Positions 19,347 to 29,000 of a stretch of DNA of 44,390 bases are shown in pieces. Position 1 is the stretch's first letter. Each line of letters opens with the position of its first letter. Under the pieces are notes generated by a model. The model was not told where the DNA came from and did no database searches. It saw only the letters and a program-made list of their open reading frames with translations. This DNA is from an uncultured Bacteroidota bacterium (lineage in GTDB: Bacteria; Bacteroidota; Bacteroidia; Flavobacteriales_D; Crocinitomicaceae), in the NCBI GenBank assembly GCA_937899625.1, contig CALCCB010000139.1:1-44390 (forward strand), read 5' to 3'. The translations under genes were made by a program, and so were the position numbers.

Positions 19347-20010
19347 AAAAAATATGTATATCAGGTCTTTGTTTCAATATGTCATGGATCGGAAGGTCCC
19401 TTTCATTGTCCAACAAAACTTTCTTCTTATCCTTTCCGGTAATGATCAAATAAATAAACTTTGAATCACATATTAATTCTTTGCTACATGTAATCCTCCT
19501 TGTTGGCGAGATAGGTGCATTCGTATTGTATACTTCCTTGTCATTTGATCTTCTCGGGAGCTCAGAATTTTCATCCCCGGGAAAAATGGAAGCCGTATGG
19601 CCGTCAGTACCCATTCCCAGAATTGATAAATCAGTGCGTTGTTTAAAAGGAACATATGCCTCGTTTACCAATTCAAGATTTTTCTGATAACTATCCAAAC
19701 GATATATCATCCCTTTGATGTCAGACTCAATTCCCAGACACTCTTTTATCATTTTTTCGTTACTGTTTCCATCATTGGTCTCAACAAATCTTTCATCGAT
19801 CAGTCCATATTGGAGATTTGGATTACCCTTGAATGATTCTTTACCAAGTCTCAAATACAATGGTTTAGGTGTACTACCTCCAGATAGAAGAACATTGCAT
19901 TTTTTGTTCTCCCTTAACGCATGTTTTATTTCCCTGGAAATCATATCTCCCAGAATGTCAAACATCAAGTCTGCATTGTCAAACTCATTTATTTTTATTT
20001 CGTCTGCCAT
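19333..20010 (-). CDS. pgl: 6-phosphogluconolactonase
   Basis: The protein has 225 residues, of the DevB/SOL type. Motifs are NVLLSGGSTPKPLY, YGLIDERFV, SNEKMI and SILGMGTDGHTASIFPG. It hydrolyses 6-phosphoglucono-lactone from Zwf to 6-phosphogluconate. It overlaps zwf by 16 bp and edd by 14 bp, so the genes are tightly coupled. Confidence 0.95.
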   Translation of the reverse strand: MADEIKINEFDNADLMFDILGDMISREIKHALRENKKCNVLLSGGSTPKPLYLRLGKESFKGNPNLQYGLIDERFVETNDGNSNEKMIKECLGIESDIKGMIYRLDSYQKNLELVNEAYVPFKQRTDLSILGMGTDGHTASIFPGDENSELPRRSNDKEVYNTNAPISPTRRITCSKELICDSKFIYLIITGKDKKKVLLDNERDLPIHDILKQRPDIHIFYADK

Positions 20011-21419
20011 TGCACTCCTTTTTCCAATATTTTATCTCCTGGTCCCCATGTTCCTGATTCGTATAAATCAATAGGTACATTGTCAATCCAGTTTTTTGTA
20101 ATAGACTCTATCCAGATCCATGCGGCTTCAAGTTCGTCATTTCTCATGAACAAAGTCTGGTTTCCTCGCAGTACGTCAATGATCAAACGCTCATATGCAT
20201 CCGGCATACGTTCTTCAAAAGAATCTACAAAATCAAGTTTCAATGAAATCGGTTTGAATCGGTATCCTCCTGGTCCGGGAACTTTACTTAATTGAACCAA
20301 TTCGATCCTCTCTTCAGGTTGCAACCTAATGATGAGCTTGTTCTGCAGTGCGTGCTGAGATTCAGGGAATATATTGTGAGCAATCTCCTTAAAATTGATC
20401 ACAATATCTGAATACCGTTTTTTCATTCGCTTACCTGTTCTTAGGTAAATCGGCGTATTTTTCCATCTCCAATTGTCGATGTAGGTTCTTATTGCAACAA
20501 ATGTTTCTGTATCGGAGGAGTACTGATCAATATCTTCCAAATAAGAATTCACTCTTTGTTCGCCAATTTTCCCTCTTGTATATTGTCCTTTTACAATCTG
20601 TTGCTGAATGGTGTCTTTATCGAATTTTCTAAGGGATTGTAGAACCTTCAATTTTTCATTTCGAACTGAATTAGCATCCAGGCTCGCTGGAGGCTCCATG
20701 GCTACCAGACATAATAATTGAAGGAGGTGATTCTGCACCATATCCAATAAAGCTCCTGTTTTGTCATAATAACCTGCACGATTTTCAACGCCTAAACTTT
20801 CTGAAACGGTAATCTGGATGTTATCAATATTATCTCCGTTCCATGATTTTTCGAACAAATGATTTGCAAAACGCAATACCATCAAATTCTGCACAGTTTC
20901 TTTCCCCAGATAATGATCTATTCGAAAGATTTGACTTTCTTTGAAGCTTTGGCCTATTACATTTGAAATTTTCCTGCTTGAATTGAGGTCATGTCCCAAA
21001 GGTTTTTCAATGACCACCTTACTTTTTTTATGGATAAGGTCGGTTTCTTTTAGCGCAGCACAAATCTCTCCATAAGCGGAGGATGGCACCGAAAAATAAA
21101 AGACTCTCTGCCAATCTGGATTAATTTCCAATAAATCTTTTAACGGACTGTATGCCTGAACTGAATTGACAGGTAAACAAATTACCTTAAGTCGATCAAT
21201 GAAACTCGCCATGTTTTCGGAAGAAATGGCATCCGTCGGAAGAAATTTTTTCAATTCATTTATAATTTCTTCATTATGTTTTTTTCGAACAATAACAACG
21301 ATCTCAAAGTTCATTGTGAGCTGATCATCCATATATCTCTGGAAAAGTGCAGGGATGATCTTTCTCTTGGATAAATCTCCATCACCACCGAAAATAACTA
21401 TATAAAATGGATGTATCAT
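19995..21419 (-). CDS. zwf: Glucose-6-phosphate dehydrogenase
   Basis: The protein has 474 residues. The N-terminal coenzyme motif reads FGGDGDLSKRKIIPALF, close to the usual GASGDLAKRK. The substrate and catalytic motif RIDHYLGKE is at residues 166-174, followed by TVQNLMVLRFAN. The EKPLGHDL motif is also present. It oxidises glucose-6-phosphate and starts both the Entner-Doudoroff and oxidative pentose phosphate routes; here edd and eda follow directly. It is the first gene of the operon, with promoter and the best inverted repeat at 21442-21477. NAD versus NADP preference cannot be read safely. Confidence 0.96.
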   Translation of the reverse strand: MIHPFYIVIFGGDGDLSKRKIIPALFQRYMDDQLTMNFEIVVIVRKKHNEEIINELKKFLPTDAISSENMASFIDRLKVICLPVNSVQAYSPLKDLLEINPDWQRVFYFSVPSSAYGEICAALKETDLIHKKSKVVIEKPLGHDLNSSRKISNVIGQSFKESQIFRIDHYLGKETVQNLMVLRFANHLFEKSWNGDNIDNIQITVSESLGVENRAGYYDKTGALLDMVQNHLLQLLCLVAMEPPASLDANSVRNEKLKVLQSLRKFDKDTIQQQIVKGQYTRGKIGEQRVNSYLEDIDQYSSDTETFVAIRTYIDNWRWKNTPIYLRTGKRMKKRYSDIVINFKEIAHNIFPESQHALQNKLIIRLQPEERIELVQLSKVPGPGGYRFKPISLKLDFVDSFEERMPDAYERLIIDVLRGNQTLFMRNDELEAAWIWIESITKNWIDNVPIDLYESGTWGPGDKILEKGVQWQTK

Positions 21420-21441
21420 TTCGCTTAATTTTGACTAATAA

Positions 21442-21477
21442 CAAATATAATTACTTATTGTTTATTTTACAATAAGT
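21442..21477 (-). promoter_or_regulatory. zwf promoter with perfect inverted-repeat operator
   Basis: A perfect palindrome with arms ACTTATTGT and ACAATAAGT and a 7-nt spacer lies at 21453-21477. On the minus strand it is followed by AAT and then TATATTTG (21442-21449), a full match to the Bacteroidota -7 consensus. The zwf ATG is at 21419. The remaining 130 bp up to the permease stop at 21609 show no further clear element. Confidence 0.85.
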
Positions 21478-21608
21478 ATATTTTAAGATTTCGCAAACAC
21501 CAATTAGTTTTTACCTTCGATTCGATCACTATAAAAGTGAGAAACAATCAACAACCTGGTTCGAAAACACAATTTCAGTTCAGACAAAAAACTCATTATT
21601 CCGAGCTA

Positions 21609-22931
21609 TTATCTTCTCATTGATCTAGTAATAAATCCTCTAATAAGGTAATACAGTGGTAGCCCTGAAATAAACAGGATCGCTCCCCACATAAACGCGG
21701 AGGGATTAGATAGGAACACCGCGTAATTCACCCCCGCATACACTGCAATATACAGTATAGGTATCCATGGATAACCTTTAAGCTTGAAGATCTCAAGGTG
21801 CTCACCTTCCTTTCTTTTTCTCAGTATAAAAATGGCTGAGGCGGCTGTTATTAAACTAATGCTATCAAAAAACATCACGTATTCAAGAATCTTTTGAAAT
21901 GAGCTCACAAAAAAGAGCGTCAGAAAAATAAATCCGCAGAATACAATTACTCCATATGTCTGAACATTCGTCTTTTCATTGACTTTTAGAAATAACGGAG
22001 GTAAAACCTTGTCTTCAGCCATCGCATAATACACCCTGGGATTACTCATTATAGAAACATTCACATAGGTCATTACTGCGAAAAACATAACAATTGAAAT
22101 GATCATTCCAGACCAATCGCCAAAAATTACTTTCGCAGTATCTGCAGCCAGTGTTTTTGTATTTGCGAGCCCTTCCAAACCAAGCACTTTATAATAACTG
22201 TAATTCACACTTAGATACAAGATTAGTATTACGATCATTGCATAGAAGATCGATCTTGGAAGTACCCTCGAAGGATTATCAATATCGCCTCCAAAGTTCA
22301 TGGTTTGCTGATACCCTCCAAATGTGAAAAAGACAGGGACAAAACACATGATGAAAGACTTCCAAGAAGGAGTAGCATGTGTAACAGATTCAATATGTGT
22401 TTCAGAGATCCATTCTTTGGAAATGAAAAAAACTGCTGAAATAAGGATCAACAACAAAAGAATTTTAAGGATCATAAGTGTGTTAAGCACGGCTACACTC
22501 ACTCGTATTCCCAGTAAGTTTACCCCCAGCAAACCGAGCGTTGTAACTATCGCGATCAATTGAGTGGAAGTCGCAACACTTTCTGGAAAGAAAACCGAGG
22601 CAAGGTAGGTAGATCCCATTATTGCCACCGCTGCAGTTGACGCTGCATTTGAAATAACAGTGATCCAATTCACCATGAAAGCAAATGCGGGAGAATAACA
22701 TACTGAAAAGATCTTGTAAAACCCTCCTGTCATTGGCTTCCTGGAACCAATTTCCGCAAAGGTCAAAGCTCCTACAAAACTAATTAGTGAGCCTGCCAAC
22801 CATGCAAGAAAAAATATCTCAATTGATCCGGCTTTTTCAGCCACCTCTGAAGGAGTTCGAAATATACCCATACCGATCACCAGACTGATGACGATGATCG
22901 TAAGATCAAACGGACGAATCCTTTTCTTCAT
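21609..22931 (-). CDS. APC-superfamily amino acid permease
   Basis: The protein has 440 residues and about 12 hydrophobic segments. The first segment has the APC consensus (FDLTIIVISLVIGMGIFRTPS), followed by FAEIGSRKPMTGGFYKI, as in SteT/PotE-like exchangers. It moves an amino acid or a related amine across the inner membrane; the substrate cannot be read. It is transcribed towards the Entner-Doudoroff operon but separated from it by 189 bp that contain the zwf promoter, so it is probably a separate unit. A sugar transporter would have fitted the context better, but the motifs are those of amino acid permeases. Confidence 0.88.
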   Translation of the reverse strand: MKKRIRPFDLTIIVISLVIGMGIFRTPSEVAEKAGSIEIFFLAWLAGSLISFVGALTFAEIGSRKPMTGGFYKIFSVCYSPAFAFMVNWITVISNAASTAAVAIMGSTYLASVFFPESVATSTQLIAIVTTLGLLGVNLLGIRVSVAVLNTLMILKILLLLILISAVFFISKEWISETHIESVTHATPSWKSFIMCFVPVFFTFGGYQQTMNFGGDIDNPSRVLPRSIFYAMIVILILYLSVNYSYYKVLGLEGLANTKTLAADTAKVIFGDWSGMIISIVMFFAVMTYVNVSIMSNPRVYYAMAEDKVLPPLFLKVNEKTNVQTYGVIVFCGFIFLTLFFVSSFQKILEYVMFFDSISLITAASAIFILRKRKEGEHLEIFKLKGYPWIPILYIAVYAGVNYAVFLSNPSAFMWGAILFISGLPLYYLIRGFITRSMRR

Positions 22932-22965
22932 GGAAGAATTTACAACTTTCAGTTAAGGATAATGA

Positions 22966-22992
22966 GTTAAAAAGTCGGTCATAAATCGACAA
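22966..22992 (-). terminator. Weak hairpin terminator after the 2744-residue adhesin
   Basis: On the minus strand GTCG, a 9-nt loop and CGAC are followed by TTTTTAA, beginning 11 bp beyond the adhesin stop at 23001. The stem is short, so the call is tentative. Confidence 0.4.
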
Positions 22993-23000
22993 TTTCTTAT

Positions 23001-26000
23001 TTATCGCAGAAGATTAACATGCCCTAAAGCTTGCTTTCTCTCATCCCATCTTGTAACCTTGAATTCGATCTTCCAAGTATATGTGCCATCCTGACACATT
23101 TCGATTTCTCCATTGGATCCATACGTTCCATCCCATCCGACTGTTGCATCATGTGATTCGAAGATCAATTCACCCCATCTGTTAAAAATGTATAATGAAT
23201 AATCATACGGATCAAATCCTGATGTGAACACTGGCTGGAAAATAGGGTTGAAGCTATCATCATCCGGTGTAAACGTGTTTGGCACATAATAGATCAATTC
23301 TTCATATACCTGAATCGTAGTATTTGCCGTATCTGCACAACCAAAAGGTGAATATGCGATCAATGTCACATTGTAATATCCTTCATCTTGCGGGAATACG
23401 ATCAATGGATTTTCTTCAGTCGAAGCAACATCATCAAAACCAAAAGTCCAGTTATATACATTCGCACCTGTCGTCATATTCTCGAAGAAAACTTCAGTGT
23501 TCAACGTAGAAACTTGAGTTTCACTTGGATTGAACGATGCATTTGGATAATCTTCAACACAGATCAAGTTATTTGCTGTGAATGAAGACGTACATCCATC
23601 CGTATTTGTTGTGGTCAAGGTAACATCGTAACATCCACCTTGATTAAACGTAACCGGAACTGCTCCACAACCTGATACCGTTGTACCATTACTAATCGTC
23701 CAAACACAGTTTTGTGAGTTCGGTGTACTGTTGGTAAGTGTAACTGTCTGTGGTACACATCCCATTGTGATATCAGGCATGAATGATACGATTGGAAGTG
23801 GATTCACTGTTACATCTAATTGGTCAGTGTTTGTACATCCAGCCGTTGAAGTACCTGTAACTGAATATGTAGACGTTCCAACTGCCGGAATAAATCCTAC
23901 TCCCTGAGATACTCCTCCTGTCCAAGTGTATGAGTTGGCTCCTGAAGCAGTGAGGATAACTGTCTGTCCTTCACAAACCACCACACTATTCCCTGCAAAC
24001 ACGTTTGGAAGTGGGTTAACCGTTACGTTCACCGCGTCTGTGTTCACACATCCATTCAGATCTGTTCCTGTCACTGTATAAGTTGTAGTTCCAACTGCTG
24101 GTGTAAATGTTAATCCGTTAGTTACTCCACCCGTCCAGCTAAAGTTCTGAGCACCTGTTGCTGTTAATGTAACCTGCTCTCCTTCACAAACACTAACATC
24201 GAGTCCTGCGTTCACTGCTGGAAGTGGGTTCACCGTTACAACTGCTTGATCCGTATTGACACATCCGTTTGCATCAGTTCCTGTCACAGTATAAGTTATT
24301 GAACCAGCAGCAGGAGTAAATGCTTGCCCATTCGCAATACCGCCTGACCAGCTGTATGTAGCTGCTCCCGATCCTGATAAAGTAACTACAGTGCCTAGAC
24401 AAACCGTCTGATCAGGACCTGCATTCACCACCGGAAGCGGATTAACCGACACTACTACCTGATCTGTATTCGTACAGCCAGCTGCAGAAGTACCAGTTAC
24501 AGTATAAGTGGCCGTACTTGTTGGCGTAAATGGAATTCCTTGAGTAACACCATTGTTCCATGTATAGGTTGTTCCTCCTGACGCCGTTAGTGTAACGCTC
24601 GTACCAATACAAACCGTTTGATCTGGTCCAGCATTAACGTTTGGAAGAGGATTTACTGTTACCACTACCTGATCGGTATTGATACATCCATTTGCATTCG
24701 TTCCTGTAACAGTATACGTTGTTGTAACAATCGGAGCGAATGCAACACCATTCGTAACACCGTTATTCCAGGTGTATGTTGTTGCTCCCGACCCAGATAA
24801 TGCCGTTGAAGCTCCAATACAGATCGCCTGATCAACTCCCGCATTCACGTTTGGAAGTGGATTTACAGTCACTGTTACCTGATCAGTATTCGTACAACCT
24901 GCTGCACTAGTTCCTGTTACAGTATATGTCGTAGTTACTGCAGGTGTAAAGGCTACACCATTTTGAATACCTCCAGACCATGAGTAAGTTGCTGCACCAG
25001 ATCCTGTAAGTGTCACAGATTGTCCAACACAAACAGCTACATCCGGACCAGCATTCACCGTTGGAAGTGGATTCACAGTTACCAGTACCTGGTCTGTGTT
25101 AACACATCCGTTAGCATTCGTTCCTGTAACTGTATACGTTGTTGTTGAAGCAGGAGCAAAAGCTACTCCGTTCGTTACACCGTTGTTCCATGTATAGTTC
25201 ACAGCACCAGCTCCTGAAAGAGTCACTGAAGCACCGACACAGATCGTTTGATCAGTACCTGCGTTAACGTTTGGAAGCGGATTAACTGTAACCAGCACCT
25301 GATCAGTATTTGTACAGCCATTAGCATTAGTTCCTGTAACAGTGTATGTTGTTGTCGCAGCAGGAGTAAAAGCAACTCCGTTGCTCACACCATTGTTCCA
25401 TGTATATGTTATTGCTCCTGAGCCAGAAAGAGTGGCAGAAGCGCCAATACAAACCGACACATCCGGACCAGCATTCACTGAAGGAAGAGGATTCACAGTT
25501 ACAATTACCTGGTCAGTATTGATACAACCTCCTCCATCAGTACCTGTTACAGTATAAGTAGTGGTTCCAACTGCTGGAGTGAATGCTACTGCATTGGTTA
25601 CTCCATTATTCCACGTATAAGAAGAGGCTCCAGTACCTGATAACGTAATAGTACTTCCCTGGCAAACTGTGATATCAGCACCAGCACTAACGTTTGGTAA
25701 TCCCGCAACGGTTACCACAACCTGGTCTGCATTAATACATCCGTTTGCGTCTGTTCCTGTTGCAGTATAAGTTGCTGTTGAAGCCGGTGAGAATGCTACT
25801 CCATTGGTAACTCCATTATTCCACGAATAGTTCACCGCACCAGAAGCTGTTAAAGTAACACTTCCTCCGACGCAAGTTGTTAGATCAATTCCAGCATTCA
25901 CATTCGGAAGCGGGTTCACCGTTACTACAACCTGATCGGTATTTGTACAACCATTGGCATTAGTTCCTGTAACTGTGTAGGTTGTAGTAGCTGCAGGTGT

Positions 26001-29000
26001 AAATGCAACTCCGTTGCTTACTCCATTGTTCCATGTATATGTGGAAGCTCCAGACCCTGAAAGAGTTGCTGATGCTCCGATACAAAGTGCTTGGTCAACA
26101 CCCGCATTTACTGTCGGTAAAGGGTTAACTGTTACCACAACTTGATCTGTGTTAATACACCCGTTCACATCAGTTCCTGTCACAGTATATGTTGTTGATC
26201 CAACTGGCTGAGTGAAAGGTGTTCCCTGAGTGATGCCATTGTTCCAGACATACGTTGAAGCACCTGTTGCAGTTAACGTAACTGATGTTGGTGTACACAC
26301 AGTCTGATCTAATCCAGCGTTCACACCTGGAAGTGGATTCACAACCAAGGTTACGTTGGCAATACTATCACACCCTGACACAGAAGTAAAGCTCTGTGAG
26401 TATGTACCCGCAACAGATTGAGATACTCCATGAATTACAACCGACTGACCCTGACAAATTGTTTCTGTAAAGTTAGCCGTAATCACACTGTTCTCTGTAA
26501 CAGTAAATGTTGAAGATGTAGCCTGGCATCCAAATGCATTAGTAACCGTTACCGAAATTGGGTTATTTGCAGTGGTTACGTTCACTGTAGCACTTGTCGC
26601 CCCAGTAGACCAGGTGAATCCAGCATATGCAACTGATGTTGACAACGTTGCTGTATTTCCAGAACAATATTCCGTAGGTCCTTGAATAACTGGAACTGGA
26701 TTAGGGTTCACAGTAACTATCACCTGATCTGTAGCTGTACATCCAGCCGCAGTGGTTCCAGTTACGTTATAAGTGATAGATCCTACAAAAGGTGTAAATG
26801 GAACTCCATTTGTTACACCGTTATCCCATGTATAAGTTGTCGCACCAGTTGCCGTCAAAGTCACTGATGTACCATTACATACGGTTTGATCCGCTCCTGC
26901 ATTTACCACTGGAAGTGGATTCACAGTAATAGTTACCTGATCCGTCATCGTACAACCCGATGTTGTACCAGTCACAGTATAGGTAGTAGAAGAGGCAGGC
27001 GTAAATGCCACCCCTTGATTCACCCCATTATTCCATGAATAAGTCGTTGCTCCCGTTGCCGTTAGTGTTACTGATGTCCCGGCACATATCGTTTGATCTG
27101 CTCCTGCATTTGTTATAGGCATTGGGTTCACTGTTACGGTTACCTGGTCCGTACCAGTACATCCTGCAGCAGTTGTTCCTGTAACCGTATAAACTACAGA
27201 TCCTACTGAAGGAGTGAAAGCAACTCCTTGAGTTACGCCATTATCCCAAGTATACGTGGATGCCCCAGTTCCTGTCAAAGTAACTGACGTTCCAAAACAA
27301 ACTGTCTGATCCGCTCCAGCGTTGACCGTTGGAAGTGGATTTACCGTAACTGTAATTGCGTCTGTTCCTGTGCATCCGTTTCCATCTGTACCTGTAACCG
27401 TGTAAGTAGTTGTTCCGGTTGGGGATACTGTAAAGTTATTCCCTGTTCCTAAACCATTGTTCCAGTTGTATGTAACCCCACCGGTCGCGGTTAAAGTCGT
27501 CGATTGTCCATTACAGATTGAAACATCTGGCCCAGCGTTGATCGGTGCGTTTGTTAATACAGACACAGTAATTTGATCCGTGTTGATACAGCCATTAGCG
27601 TCTGTACCCGTTACTGTATATGTGGTTGTTGAAGCAGGAACAAAAGGCACGCCGTTATTCACGCCATTATTCCAAGAATATGCAACTCCACCTGTTCCGG
27701 TCAATGTTACAGATCCCCCTGTACATACTGATACATCAGGGCCTGCACTTATTGCTGGTAACGGATTAACCGTCACAACAACTTGATCTGTGTTGGTACA
27801 ACCCGCAGCACTTGTTCCAGTTACTGTAAAAGTAGTTGTCGCTGCAGGAGTAAAGGCAACACCTTGTGTAACTCCATTATTCCATGAATACGTCGATGCC
27901 CCAGATGCGGCTAACGTTGCTGATGCTCCTATACAAATTGCTTGGTCAGCTCCTGCATTTACCGTTGGAAGTGGATTCACAGTTACTACAACTTGATCTG
28001 TATTAGTACATCCATTACCATCCGTTCCGGTAACTGTATAAGTAGTCGTTGCTGCCGGAGTAAAAGCTACACCTTGTGTAACCCCATTGTTCCATGTGTA
28101 AGTTGATGCTCCCGTTGCTGTTAATGTAACTGCGGTTCCAGAACAAACTGTCTGGTCTAAGCCTGCATTCACCATAGGAAGTGGATTTACTGTAACAAGC
28201 ACCTGATCTGTGTTGGTACATCCTGCCGCACTTGTTCCTGTAACAGTATATGTCGTTGTTGCAGCAGGAGCAAATGCTACTCCCTGATTGACACCATTGT
28301 TCCAAGAATACGTCGATGCTCCCGATGCTGTCAACGTTACTGAAGCTCCAATACATATCGTTTGATCTACTCCGGCATTTACCGTCGGAAGTGGATTTAT
28401 CGTTACAACCACTTGATCTGTAGATGTACAACCTGCGGCAGTGGTTCCTGTAACAGTATATGTTGTTGTAGCTGCTGGAGTAAAGGCTACACCCTGTGTA
28501 ACTCCATTATTCCAAGAATACGTAGATGCTCCAGATGCTGTCAATGTTACTGAAGTACCTGTACAAACAATTTGGTCCACACCTGCATTCACGATTGGCA
28601 GAGGATTCACTGTTACTACAACCTGGTCTGATCCAATACAACCGTTTCCATCTGTTCCAGTCAACGTATATGTTGTGGTAGTAGCTGGGGTAACTGTTAT
28701 TGCCGCTGTCGTCTGACCTCCTGGCGCCCATGAATAGGTGTTTCCTCCCGTTCCTGTCAATGTCGTTGAAGCACCGGCACAAATAGACACATCCGGACCA
28801 GCATTGATTGGTGCGTTACCTGAAACTGTCACTGTAACAGCATCTGATGCAGTACATCCAAGACTTGTTCCAGTCACAGTATAGGTAGTATTCGATGCTG
28901 GAGATACCGTAATTGAAGCAGTAGTTTGACCACCCGGAGACCAAGAATAAGTTGTAGCTCCCGAAGCCGTTAATGTGGTTGATCCTCCCGAACAAATTGA

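Noticed and set aside
21500-21608. Small hairpin (TCACT, 5 nt, AGTGA) after the permease gene as a terminator
   Set aside because: The stem has only 5 A/T-rich pairs and no T-run follows on the minus strand.
21609-22931. Permease as a glucose or oligosaccharide transporter of the regulon
   Set aside because: Its motifs are those of APC amino acid permeases and no copy of the operator lies before it.
24618-28782. Further open frames on both strands within the 2744-residue adhesin
   Set aside because: They arise from the T/A/G/V-rich repeat codons in other frames; the adhesin frame has signal peptide, domains and sorting tail.
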